Positions 25,063-33,233 of a stretch of 64,000 nt of DNA are shown piece after piece. The stretch is from Micromonospora fulviviridis. GTDB lineage: Bacteria; Actinomycetota; Actinomycetes; Mycobacteriales; Micromonosporaceae. The DNA lies in NCBI RefSeq assembly GCF_014648395.1, contig NZ_BMRA01000012.1, positions 151,129-215,128 on the forward strand. The letters are read 5' to 3'. The first letter of the stretch is position 1. Each line of letters starts with the position of its first letter. The position numbers were made by a program, and so were the translations under genes. Below the pieces are notes generated by a model. It ran no database searches and was not told the DNA's origin. It saw nothing but the letters and a program-made list of their open reading frames with translations.

Positions 25063-26571
25063 ATGAGTACCCTTGATCGCGCCCCGCCCCCTCCGAGCAG
25101 GAACGACGTGGATCACGAGCGAGTCGTCCGAGACGTCACGGTCCGCCTTCCGATGGCGTCGACCGCGCTGGAGGCGTGCCAGTGGACCGTCGCGGCGCTG
25201 GCCCGGCACACCCCGGCGACGATCTCGATCCTGCTCCAGGTCCACGGCCGGCTCCGCTGCGTCGCCGCCACCGGCGCCTGGCAGGTCTTCTCCACCGTGC
25301 CGTTGAAGACCGCGGCCGACAACGCCGGCACCCCGCGCCGGGAACCGGAGCCGTCGATCGTGGCCCGCGTGTACGACTCCGGCGAGCCCGCCACCGTCCC
25401 CGACGTGACCGCCGACCCCGACTACCTCCCGGTACGCCCCGACGTCACCGCCGAGATCTGCGTGCCGGTGCGGGACCGGGCGGGCCGGCCGCTCGGCGTG
25501 CTGGACCTCCAGTGGAGCGGCCCGGTCGAGACCGACCGGTGGCGGGCGACCGCACAGCGGCTGGCCGACCGGCTCGGCGCCCGGATCGGGGCGCTCGGCG
25601 GTCCGCCGGCCGAGAGCCGCAGCGAGAAGCTGCTCCGGCACGCCGCCGCGATGACCACCGCCCCCACCGACTGGGACCTGATGACCGCCGCGATCACCGC
25701 GGCGCGGGACGTCTCGGCCCTCTCCGCCGCCGTGCTGATCCTCGCCGGCCGGCGCGAGCCCCGGCTGGGCGCGCCGACGGGCACCCCCGGCCCGCTGGAG
25801 GCCCGGATCCGGGCCGAGCTGGCCGAGGCCGGGCCGGCGGCGCTCGGCCGGATGATCGCCCGGGCGCACCGGCACGGCTCGGCGTACACGCTGGGCGAGG
25901 CGGGGCACCCGCCGACCGAGGACTACCTGCCGCTGACCCGGGCCGGGGCGCGCACCCTGGTGGCGGTGCCGGTCGGCCCGCCGGACGGCGGCGGGGTGCT
26001 GCTGGTCGCCGACGAGCGGCTGCTGCGCCCCGACCCGACCACGGTCAACCTGATCGAGCTGCTGGCCGGGCAGGCGTGGACCTGCCTCGACCGGCTGCGT
26101 ACGCTCGCCCGGCTGCGCGAGCAGGCCAGCTCGGACCCGCTCACCGGGCTGCGCCACACCGGGCCGTTCGGGCAGCGGATCGCGAGCGCCACGCCGGGGC
26201 GTACCGCCCTGCTGGCGATCGACGTGGACGGCTTCAAGAACGTCAACGACACGTACGGCCACCAGGCCGGCGACCGGCTGCTGGTGGGGCTGGCCCGGGC
26301 GCTGGAGGCGGCGCTGCGCCAGGGCGACGAGCTGTACCGCACCGGCGGCGACGAGTTCGTCGCGGTGATCGAGGTGAGCCGCCCCGAGGAGGCCGTCCGG
26401 ATCGCCGAGCGGCTCACCGAGGCCGCCCGCCGCGTCGGCCGGACCATCAGCGTCGGCGTCGCCCTCCCCCGCCCCGGCGAAACCCCGGAGCGCACCCTAC
26501 GCCGCGCCGACCAGGCCCTCTACGCCGTGAAACAACAGGGCCGAGACGGCGTACACCTCTCCGCCGCGTAA
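25063..26571 (+). CDS. GAF-GGDEF diguanylate cyclase
   Basis: 502 residues. Two GAF-like sensor regions occupy about residues 20-180 and 200-340; LRTLARLREQASSDPLTGLRH starts the GGDEF domain at ~345. The active site YRTGGDEFVAV is intact, DVDGFKNVNDTYGHQAGD gives the Mg2+/GTP residues, and RQGD five residues before GGDEF forms the product-inhibition I-site. It should make c-di-GMP in the cytosol in response to a ligand bound by the GAF domains. No membrane helix or EAL domain is present. c-di-GMP controls development through BldD in related actinobacteria. The ATG at 25063 is preferred over the earlier one at 25024, as it is closer to the conserved part. Confidence 0.88.
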   Translation: MSTLDRAPPPPSRNDVDHERVVRDVTVRLPMASTALEACQWTVAALARHTPATISILLQVHGRLRCVAATGAWQVFSTVPLKTAADNAGTPRREPEPSIVARVYDSGEPATVPDVTADPDYLPVRPDVTAEICVPVRDRAGRPLGVLDLQWSGPVETDRWRATAQRLADRLGARIGALGGPPAESRSEKLLRHAAAMTTAPTDWDLMTAAITAARDVSALSAAVLILAGRREPRLGAPTGTPGPLEARIRAELAEAGPAALGRMIARAHRHGSAYTLGEAGHPPTEDYLPLTRAGARTLVAVPVGPPDGGGVLLVADERLLRPDPTTVNLIELLAGQAWTCLDRLRTLARLREQASSDPLTGLRHTGPFGQRIASATPGRTALLAIDVDGFKNVNDTYGHQAGDRLLVGLARALEAALRQGDELYRTGGDEFVAVIEVSRPEEAVRIAERLTEAARRVGRTISVGVALPRPGETPERTLRRADQALYAVKQQGRDGVHLSAA

Positions 26572-26589
26572 CCCCCCACCCCACCCACG

Positions 26590-26638
26590 CGATCCTGCAC
26601 TTTCGGCCCGGTTCACCCGGGCACAAAGTGCAAGATCG
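26590..26638. repeat. intergenic hairpin with GATCTTGCACTTT core
   Basis: CGATCCTGCACTTT (26590-26603) and AAAGTGCAAGATCG (26625-26638) pair with one mismatch around an inner GCCCGG/CCGGGC hairpin. It lies between convergent genes and probably ends transcription for both. The core resembles the hairpin at 4931-5008. Confidence 0.72.
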
Positions 26639-26654
26639 ACGGGAGGGGCGGGGG

Positions 26655-27713
26655 TCAGTGGGTCAGTTCCCTGGCCAGGAGTTCGGCGATCTGGGCTGTG
26701 TTCAGGGCGGCGCCCTTGCGTAGGTTGTCGCCCGTCACGAAGAGGTCCAGGGCACGGGGGTCGTCGACGGCGCGGCGGATCCGGCCGACCCAGGACGGGT
26801 CGGTGCCCACCGCGTCGATCGGCATCGGGAACTCGCCGGCGGCCGGGTCGTCGACCAGGATCACACCGGGCGCGTTGCGCAGCACCTCGCGGGCCCCCTC
26901 GGCGTCCACCTCGGTGGCGAAGACGGCGTGCACCGCGACGGAGTGACCGGTCACCACCGGCACCCGGACGCAGGTGGCGGAGACCTTGAGGTCGGGCAGC
27001 CCGAGGATCTTGCGCGACTCGTTGCGCATCTTCAGCTCCTCGGACGACCAGCCGCCGTCCGCCAGCGAGCCGGCCCAGGGCACCACGTTGAGCGCCAGCG
27101 GCGCCGGGAACGGACCCAGCTCGTCGCCGACCGCCTGCCGGACGTCGCCCGGCCGGGAGCCGAGCACCCGGTCCCCGGCGATCTTGCCGAGCTGGGCGTG
27201 CAGCGCGTCCACGCCGGCCTGCCCCGCCCCGGAGACCGCCTGGTACGAGGCGAGCACCAGCTCGCGCAGGCCGTACTCGCGGTGCAGCGGGGCGATCGCC
27301 ACGATCATCGCGAGCGTGGTGCAGTTGGCGTTGGCGATGATCCCCTTCGGCCGGTTGCGGACCTGCTCGGGGTTGATCTCGGGGACGACCAGCGGCACGT
27401 CGCGGTCCATGCGGAACGCGCCGGAGTTGTCCACCGCCACCGCGCCGCGGCTGACCGCGATCGGCGCCCACTCGGCCGAGACCTCGTCCGGGACGTCGAA
27501 CATGGCCACGTCCACCCCGTCGAACGCCTCGGGGGTGAGCGCCTGGACGGTGAGCATCTCACCCCGGCACTGCACCTGGCGGCCGACCGAGCGCTCGGAG
27601 GCGAGCAGCCGGATCTCGCCCCACACGTTGCGGCGGGAGGAGAGGATCTGGCACATCACCGTGCCGACGGCACCGGTCGCTCCGACCACGGCGAGGGTGG
27701 GCAGCGACGACAT
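26655..27713 (-). CDS. asd: aspartate-semialdehyde dehydrogenase
   Basis: 352 residues. NADP-binding GATGAVG at residues 11-17, catalytic Cys131 in NANCTTLAMI, and the substrate/His region VPVVTGHSVAVH are all present. It reduces aspartyl-phosphate to the semialdehyde, the step that feeds lysine/DAP, threonine and methionine synthesis. It lies 5 bp downstream of lysC on the same strand, the standard actinobacterial lysC-asd operon. A GTG at 27719 that touches the lysC stop is an alternative start adding two residues. Confidence 0.95.
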   Translation of the reverse strand: MSSLPTLAVVGATGAVGTVMCQILSSRRNVWGEIRLLASERSVGRQVQCRGEMLTVQALTPEAFDGVDVAMFDVPDEVSAEWAPIAVSRGAVAVDNSGAFRMDRDVPLVVPEINPEQVRNRPKGIIANANCTTLAMIVAIAPLHREYGLRELVLASYQAVSGAGQAGVDALHAQLGKIAGDRVLGSRPGDVRQAVGDELGPFPAPLALNVVPWAGSLADGGWSSEELKMRNESRKILGLPDLKVSATCVRVPVVTGHSVAVHAVFATEVDAEGAREVLRNAPGVILVDDPAAGEFPMPIDAVGTDPSWVGRIRRAVDDPRALDLFVTGDNLRKGAALNTAQIAELLARELTH

Positions 27714-27718
27714 CCGCA

Positions 27719-28252
27719 CTACCGCCCGGTGCCGGCGTAGACGACGGCTTCGGTGTCACCACCCAGGTCGAAGGCGTCGTGGATGGCCCGGACCGCCTTG
27801 TCGAGGTCGGTGTCCCGGCAGACCACGGAGACCCGGATCTCCGAGGTGGAGATCATTTCGATGTTCACGCCGGCCGCGCCGAGGGCGGCGAAGAAGCCGG
27901 CCGCGACACCCGGGTGCGAGCGCATGCCGGCGCCGATCAGGGAGACCTTGCCGACGTGGTCGTCGTAGAGCAGGCCCTTGAACTTGACCGACTCCTGGAT
28001 CTTGCTGAGCGCGGCCATCGCGGTCGGGCCGTCGGTCTTGGGCAGCGTGAACGAGATGTCGGTGCGGCCGGTGCCCTCGGTGGACACGTTCTGCACGATC
28101 ATGTCGATGTTGATCTCGGCACCGGCCACGGTGTCGAAGATCCGCGCGGCGGCGCCCGGCTCGTCGGGCACCCCGACGATGGTGATCTTCGCCTCGCTGC
28201 GGTCGTGGGCGACCCCGGTGATCAGTGCCTGTTCCACAGGAAGGTCCTCCAT
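27719..28252 (-). other. probable internal start for aspartokinase beta subunit
   Basis: The ATG at 28252 opens MEDLPVEQALITGVAHDRSE, which lines up with the known beta-subunit start of Corynebacterium LysC as I recall it (MEEIPVEEAVLTGVA). The product would be 177 residues and contain just the two ACT domains. A GGA precedes it, but the ribosome site is weak. Family knowledge supports it more than the sequence does. Confidence 0.6.
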
Positions 28253-28984
28253 CGATCCGGTGACCATCGTGCCGGTGTTGGTCGAGTATGACGAACGGAC
28301 GTGGATCGGCAACCCCGCGCGCCGGGCGTACTCGACGCTGCGCAGGTGCAGCACCTTGGCGCCGCAGGCGGCCAGCTCCAGCATCTCCTCGTAGGTGATG
28401 TGCTTGATGTGCCGGGCGTTCGGCACGATCCGCGGGTCGGCGGTGAAGACCCCGTCCACGTCGGTGTAGATCTCGCAGACGTCCGCGTCGAGGGCGGCCG
28501 CGAGGGCCACCGCGGTGGTGTCCGACCCGCCCCGGCCCAGCGTGGTGACGTCCTTGGTGTCCTGCGAGACGCCCTGGAAGCCGGCCACGATGACCACCGC
28601 GCCCTCGTCGAGCGCGCCCTTGAGGCGACCCGGGGTGACGTCGATGATCCGGGCCCTGCCGTGCACCGAGGTGGTGAGCACGCCGGCCTGCGAGCCGGTG
28701 AACGAGCGGGCCTCGTACCCCAGGTTGTGGATGGCCATGGCGAGCAGCGCCATGGAGATCCGCTCTCCGGCGGTGAGCAGCATGTCCAGCTCACGGCCGG
28801 GCGGGAGCGGGCTGACCTGGTTGGCCAGGTCGAGCAGCTCGTCGGTGGTGTCCCCCATGGCGGAGACCACCACGACCACGTCGTCGCCGGCCTTTCGGGC
28901 GGCCACGATGCGCTCGGCCACCCGCTTGATCCGCTCGGCGTTGGCGACGGAGGACCCGCCGTACTTCTGCACCACGAGTGCCAC
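27719..28984 (-). CDS. lysC: aspartokinase
   Basis: 421 residues from a GTG behind GGGAGGGAG. The kinase domain opens VVQKYGGSSVANAERIKRVA and includes the GRGGSDTTAVALAAAL substrate/ATP region; two ACT domains occupy the C-terminal 170 residues (VPDEPGAAARIFDTVA; GAGMRSHPGVAAGFFAAL), the seat of feedback inhibition by lysine plus threonine. It phosphorylates aspartate at the head of the pathway. As in Corynebacterium and Bacillus, an in-frame internal start (28252) can yield a separate regulatory beta subunit. Confidence 0.95.
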   Translation of the reverse strand: MALVVQKYGGSSVANAERIKRVAERIVAARKAGDDVVVVVSAMGDTTDELLDLANQVSPLPPGRELDMLLTAGERISMALLAMAIHNLGYEARSFTGSQAGVLTTSVHGRARIIDVTPGRLKGALDEGAVVIVAGFQGVSQDTKDVTTLGRGGSDTTAVALAAALDADVCEIYTDVDGVFTADPRIVPNARHIKHITYEEMLELAACGAKVLHLRSVEYARRAGLPIHVRSSYSTNTGTMVTGSMEDLPVEQALITGVAHDRSEAKITIVGVPDEPGAAARIFDTVAGAEINIDMIVQNVSTEGTGRTDISFTLPKTDGPTAMAALSKIQESVKFKGLLYDDHVGKVSLIGAGMRSHPGVAAGFFAALGAAGVNIEMISTSEIRVSVVCRDTDLDKAVRAIHDAFDLGGDTEAVVYAGTGR

Positions 28985-29224
28985 GACGGTGCACTCCCTC
29001 CCAGCGACGACCCTGAGCGTGCCGGCGCCGCCGGTTTCTTCGGTCCGGCGGCGCGTGTCAGACCACCCCAGGGTATCGGGCGCCGCACGGCGCCGGGTCG
29101 GGTGATCCCACCATCCGGCCCGGCGTGGGGCGGCTCACCGGGGCCGACCCGGCCGCGCGACACGCCGGCCGGAACACCGTACGGCGGGCTCCCCGCACCC
29201 GGGCCGGCACCGCAGAATGACCCG

Positions 29225-30007
29225 GTGCACGCACACCGACGCGCGGCCCGGCGGCTGACCGGCGCCCTGGCGCTCACCCTGCCGGCGCTCCTGGCCGCCT
29301 GCACCGCCGACCCGGCGAGCCCGGCCCCGACCAGCACCGCCGATCCGGTCCCGGCCGAGGTGGACGCGGCCCGCGACGAGCTGGCCGCGCTGGCCGCCGC
29401 CGCGCAGGACCGGCACCTCACCGCCACGTACACCTTCGAGCCAGCCGGAGGCGCGGCCCGGACGGTCGCGGTGACCAGCGCGAACGACGGCACCTGGCGG
29501 GTGGACGTGCCCGGTTGGGGGCAGGGCGGCGCCGTGGACGTCTCGCTCGCCGCGAACGCCGACGGGCTCTTCCAGTGCGCCCTGCCCTCGGCCGGCTGGG
29601 CGCAGCCGGCGGGCTGCGTACGCCTCGGCGACGCCGACGACGCCGTGCCCCGGAAGCTGGACCCGCGGGTGCAGCACCCGTTCACCGACTGGCTGGAGGT
29701 GCTCACCGACCGGCGTGCCCCGCTCGCGGTCTCGCCGGCCGGCGCGCTGCCGGGGGTGAGCGGCGAGTGCTACTCGGTCGAGTCGACCTCGGCCTCGCTG
29801 AACGCCCCGCTGGACGTGGGCATCTACTGCTACCGGCCGGACGGCACCCCGGCGGCGGTCCGGGCGGCCTTCGGCACCCTGCGGCTGGCCGGCGAGCCGG
29901 GCGCGGCGCCGGCCACCGTGCAGCTGGCCGGGCCGGTCACCGAGGGCGAGCCGGTGAGCCGGGAGGCGGCGTCGCCGACCGACAGCCCGAGCGCGGGAAC
30001 GCCCTGA
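29225..30007 (+). CDS. lipoprotein of unknown function
   Basis: 260 residues from a GTG. The signal sequence has an RR pair, a hydrophobic core and the lipobox LAAC at about residue 22, so it should be lipid-anchored outside the membrane. Next come an Ala-rich helical linker and a beta-rich domain (TATYTFEPAGGAARTVAVTS onward) with four further Cys that could form two disulfides; the end is a Pro/Ser/Thr tail. No family was recognised with certainty. It is divergent from lysC across a 240-bp gap that must hold both promoters. Confidence 0.75.
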   Translation: MHAHRRAARRLTGALALTLPALLAACTADPASPAPTSTADPVPAEVDAARDELAALAAAAQDRHLTATYTFEPAGGAARTVAVTSANDGTWRVDVPGWGQGGAVDVSLAANADGLFQCALPSAGWAQPAGCVRLGDADDAVPRKLDPRVQHPFTDWLEVLTDRRAPLAVSPAGALPGVSGECYSVESTSASLNAPLDVGIYCYRPDGTPAAVRAAFGTLRLAGEPGAAPATVQLAGPVTEGEPVSREAASPTDSPSAGTP

Positions 30008-30093
30008 CCCCGATGTCCGTTACGGGTGCTCTTGGCCACATCTGGCCGGGGGCGGTCGAGGGTGCAAAACACCCATCAAGGAAACTTCTCCGC

Positions 30094-30624
30094 ATGCTCG
30101 ACCTCACCCCGCTGCTCGCCTTCCGCTGGAGCCCGCGCGCCTTCGACCCGACCGCCGAGCTCACCGGCGACGAGGCCACCTCGCTGCTGGAGGCCGCCCG
30201 CTGGGCTCCCTCGGCGGGCAACGCCCAGCCGTGGCGGTTCGCACTCGGGCACCGGGACGACGACACCTGGAAGCGGCTGCTGGTCAGCCTCCCCGACGAC
30301 GACCAGCGCTGGGCCCGGCACGCCGCGGCGCTGCTGCTCGGCGCGCACACCGGCGGCGACCCCGAGCGGGCCGCGTACGACCTGGGTCAGGCCGTCGCCC
30401 ACCTGACCGTGCAGGCCACCGCGCTCGGCCTGCACGCGCACCAGCTCACCCGCTTCGACCGGGCCGGCCTCGCCACCGAACTGGACCTGCCGGTCGGCAT
30501 CCGGCCCACCGTCGTGGTCGCGATCGGCCGGCTCGGCGACCCGTTCGCCCTGCAGGAGGACCTGCGGGACCGGGAGACCGGGCTGCGTCGCCGCCGGCCG
30601 CTCGCCGACCTGCTCCTGGCCTGA
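30094..30624 (+). CDS. nitroreductase-family FMN protein
   Basis: 176 residues. The FMN-binding RWSPRAFDP opening, ARWAPSAGNAQPWRFALG and a late VAIGRLGDPFALQEDL are characteristic of the nitroreductase fold; the length is at the short end for the family. Such enzymes reduce nitro groups, quinones or flavins with NAD(P)H. AAGGAAAC precedes the ATG. It converges with the regulator gene 16 bp downstream. Confidence 0.87.
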   Translation: MLDLTPLLAFRWSPRAFDPTAELTGDEATSLLEAARWAPSAGNAQPWRFALGHRDDDTWKRLLVSLPDDDQRWARHAAALLLGAHTGGDPERAAYDLGQAVAHLTVQATALGLHAHQLTRFDRAGLATELDLPVGIRPTVVVAIGRLGDPFALQEDLRDRETGLRRRRPLADLLLA

Positions 30625-30640
30625 TCCGCCCCGGCCGGGC

Positions 30641-31627
30641 TCAGCCGCCGCCGCTGGCCCGGAGCAGCACCGTCGCCGCCTCGGTGTTGCGGTAGCGGAC
30701 GTGCCGGCCCTCCCGGGACCGGGAGACCAGGCCGGCGGCGTGCAGCGCGGCCAGGTGCTGCGACACGTTCCCGCCCGACATCCCGGTACGCCGGGCCAGG
30801 TCGGTGGTGGTGGCCGGCGCGGAGAGCAGGTGCAGCAGCGCGGCCCGGCCGGCGCCCACCACCCGGGCCAGCGGATCCCCGGGCGTGGCGGGAACCGGCT
30901 CCCAGAGCGTCCCGACCGCCCGGACCGGGTACGCGCCGGCCGGCAGCGAGTCCTCCAGCAGGTTCCACAACACCCGCCGGTCGGTGAACACGCTCGGGTT
31001 CAGTGCCAGCCCGCGCCCACGGAGGTCGAAGTCCCGCTCGAACGGGTCGTCGCTGACCACTCGGTCGCCCAGCCAACGCAGGCTCGGGTGGAGCTGCGCG
31101 AACAACCGACCGGCACCGCCCTCGGCGAGCTGGGCCGCGCGATAGGCGACGTCGGCGTCGAGCAGCGCCCGCATCCGCGTCCAGTCCGGGGCGATCGCCT
31201 CGTCGTACCAGACCCGCAGCGCGTCGACGACCTGCGGCAGCAGCCCCCGGGGATCGGCGAGCAGCGCCTGCCCGAACGGACTCAGCGGCCCTCGTGGGGT
31301 CGTCGCCAACAGGTCCTGGACCACCACGTGCGGCGGCGTCGCCGCGATCTGGTCGAGCTGCTCGGTCATCTCCACGCCCGGCCGGGCCGCCGGCGTGAGG
31401 AAGTCGGGTAGCCAGCGGCGCGGACGGGTCAGCTCCACCAGCGGGCGGACCCGGTCGAACACCTCCGGGCGGCGCAGCGTCAGCCGGGCCCGGTCGATCC
31501 ACGGCAGATGCACGGCGTAGCGGACCGGATCGGCCAGTGCCCACATGCTCATCACCGTCTCGTTGGCCGGCGAGACGGCGAGCCGCACTCCCGCGACATC
31601 GGCCAGGCTGAACCGCAACTCGGACAC
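30641..31627 (-). CDS. ArsR-like winged-helix regulator with large N-terminal domain
   Basis: 328 residues from a GTG. The C-terminal ~75 residues form the HTH (LLSAPATTTDLARRTGMSGG then NVSQHLAALHAAGLV and SREGRHVRYRNTE). The first ~240 residues are the DUF5937-type domain that replaces the usual dimer/metal part in many actinobacterial ArsR proteins. No ArsR metal-binding CxC is present, so it probably senses an organic ligand. It is divergent from an MFS transporter 78 bp away, the usual regulator-pump arrangement, and likely controls it. Confidence 0.85.
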   Translation of the reverse strand: MSELRFSLADVAGVRLAVSPANETVMSMWALADPVRYAVHLPWIDRARLTLRRPEVFDRVRPLVELTRPRRWLPDFLTPAARPGVEMTEQLDQIAATPPHVVVQDLLATTPRGPLSPFGQALLADPRGLLPQVVDALRVWYDEAIAPDWTRMRALLDADVAYRAAQLAEGGAGRLFAQLHPSLRWLGDRVVSDDPFERDFDLRGRGLALNPSVFTDRRVLWNLLEDSLPAGAYPVRAVGTLWEPVPATPGDPLARVVGAGRAALLHLLSAPATTTDLARRTGMSGGNVSQHLAALHAAGLVSRSREGRHVRYRNTEAATVLLRASGGG

Positions 31628-31705
31628 GCGCGCACCCCCGGACGCAGGATTCGCCTCAGACTAAAAGGCTCGACCGGGGCCGTGGGGGCACGGTTCACAC
31701 CGGCC

Positions 31706-32995
31706 ATGGGGGCCAGAGATACCATCCGCACCGCCGTCCGGCACGTCGTACCGCCCGCCGGGCTGACCCGCGCCCTGGCCGTGCAGGCCATGGTCTACGC
31801 CGTCGGCAGCGGCCTGTTCCAGGCCGGCAGCGCGGTCTTCTTCACCCGGGCGCTCGGGCTCAGCGCCGCCCAGGTGGGGCTGGGCCTGTCCGTCTCGGCC
31901 GGGGTGTCGCTGCTGGGCACGGTGCCGCTGGGCGGGCTCACCGACCGGTACGGACCGCAGCGGGTCTGGGTGCTCGGGCTGGTGCTGGAGGCGGCGCTCT
32001 TCGCCAGCTACCCCTTCGTGGGCGGCTTCGCCGGGTTCCTCGCCGTGGTGGTGGCGCTGGCCGCCGTGGACGCCGCGACCGGGGTGGCCCGGCAGGTCTA
32101 CTCGATCAACGCGCTCCCCCCGGCCGAACGGGTCACCGCGATGGCGTACCAGCGCTCGTCGCTGAACGTCGGATTCGGGCTGGGCGCGGTGATCAGCGGC
32201 CTGGTGCTGGCCGTGGACACGATCACGGCCTACCGGGGGATGGTCTGGTTCATCGCGGCGGTGTTCCTGGTGACGTCGCTGTTCGTGCGGCGGCTGCCCC
32301 GGCTGCCGCAGGTGGCCCGGCCGGCCGAGCCGATGAGCCGGCTCGCCGTGCTGCGGGACCGGCCGTTCATGGCGGTGGCCCTGCTCTCCGGTCTGCTCAC
32401 CGCGCACCAGACGCTCTACCTGACCGTGATGCCGCTCTGGATCCTCACCCACACCGACGCCCCGAAGACGGTGATCGCCGGGCTGGTGCTGCTCAACACG
32501 GTGCTGATCGTGCTGCTCCAGGTACGCGCCAGCCGGGGCGCCGACACCGCGCCCGGCGCGGCCCGGGCGTCCCGCCGGGGCGCGCTGCTGATCGCCCTGT
32601 TCTGCCTGGTCCTGCCGATCTCCGGGGTGACCCGGGGCGCGCTCACCATGGTGGTGCTGGTGGCCGCCGCGACGCTGCTGATCGTCGCCGAGCTGGTCGA
32701 GTCGGCCGGCAGCTGGGGGCTCACCGCCACCCTGCCGCCGGCCGCCCAGCGCGGCGCGTACGTGGGGGCGTTCCGGCTCGGTACGCAGGTGCAGTACCTG
32801 ATCGCCCCGGCGGGGCTGACCGCGCTGGGGGTCACCACCGGTGGCTGGGGCTGGTTCCCGACCGCGGCGATCTTCGCGCTGATCGGGCTGGCGATCGTAC
32901 CCGTGGTGGCCTGGGCCGGGCAGACGCCGCGGTTGGGCGCCGCGACGCCGGACGAGGCCGTGACGCCGGACGAGGCCGTGACGCCGGTCCCATAG
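31706..32995 (+). CDS. MFS transporter
   Basis: 429 residues with 12 predicted helices. Loop 2-3 carries GGLTDRYGPQRV, the MFS motif. The N-terminal sequence runs from the ATG at 31706 through a short amphipathic segment into helix 1. The last residues contain two copies of TPDEAV, from an 18-bp tandem repeat at 32944-32979. Substrate unknown; location next to the divergent ArsR-like gene suggests an inducible efflux pump. Confidence 0.85.
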   Translation: MGARDTIRTAVRHVVPPAGLTRALAVQAMVYAVGSGLFQAGSAVFFTRALGLSAAQVGLGLSVSAGVSLLGTVPLGGLTDRYGPQRVWVLGLVLEAALFASYPFVGGFAGFLAVVVALAAVDAATGVARQVYSINALPPAERVTAMAYQRSSLNVGFGLGAVISGLVLAVDTITAYRGMVWFIAAVFLVTSLFVRRLPRLPQVARPAEPMSRLAVLRDRPFMAVALLSGLLTAHQTLYLTVMPLWILTHTDAPKTVIAGLVLLNTVLIVLLQVRASRGADTAPGAARASRRGALLIALFCLVLPISGVTRGALTMVVLVAAATLLIVAELVESAGSWGLTATLPPAAQRGAYVGAFRLGTQVQYLIAPAGLTALGVTTGGWGWFPTAAIFALIGLAIVPVVAWAGQTPRLGAATPDEAVTPDEAVTPVP

Positions 32996-33045
32996 TCCGG
33001 ACCTGGCTTCCCACCACCGGTCTCACCACGTAGGGTGACCTTGTC

Positions 33046-33090
33046 ATGTGGCGGGCGTACCTTCTCCTTGGCTGCCGCGACGAGGCCTGA
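33046..33090 (+). CDS. leucine leader peptide of leuA
   Basis: A 14-codon frame reads MWRAYLLLGCRDEA then TGA. AGGGTGA sits five bases before the ATG, a good ribosome site. Three adjacent Leu codons (CTT CTC CTT, with CTT rare in this genome) lie just ahead of a hairpin that begins inside the frame. This fits a leader peptide whose translation measures leucyl-tRNA supply. It is 143 bp upstream of leuA. Confidence 0.82.
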   Translation: MWRAYLLLGCRDEA

Positions 33091-33123
33091 CCGGCCGGCA
33101 CCTCGTCGCGGAGTTGAACCGCG
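33075..33123 (+). promoter_or_regulatory. attenuator-like competing hairpins in the leuA leader
   Basis: CCGCGACGAGG (33075-33085, inside the leader frame) pairs perfectly with CCTCGTCGCGG (33101-33111). The right arm's CGCGG can instead pair with CCGCG at 33119-33123. A ribosome stalled at the Leu codons would sit just before the left arm, while one that reaches the stop covers it, so the two structures are mutually exclusive. This is classical leader-peptide attenuation geometry, although no U-tract terminator is obvious. Confidence 0.65.
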
Positions 33124-33233
33124 CCGTCCAGCACATCCGAACTTCTTCTCGGCACCGCCGCGCACCGTCGCCCGGCACTCCGCCGACACCTTCCGATCTG
33201 CTGACGCCACATGTTCCCAGGGAGCACTCCGAG

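Noticed and set aside
23425..26262. A single 945-residue protein on the minus strand
   Set aside because: Only the C-terminal part has family motifs (YGSNL cyclotransferase); the remainder is the stop-free complement of the GGDEF gene and the phosphoesterase.
32944..32979. Two 18-bp tandem repeats as a regulatory element
   Set aside because: They lie inside the 3' end of the MFS gene and encode TPDEAV twice; a simple coding repeat.
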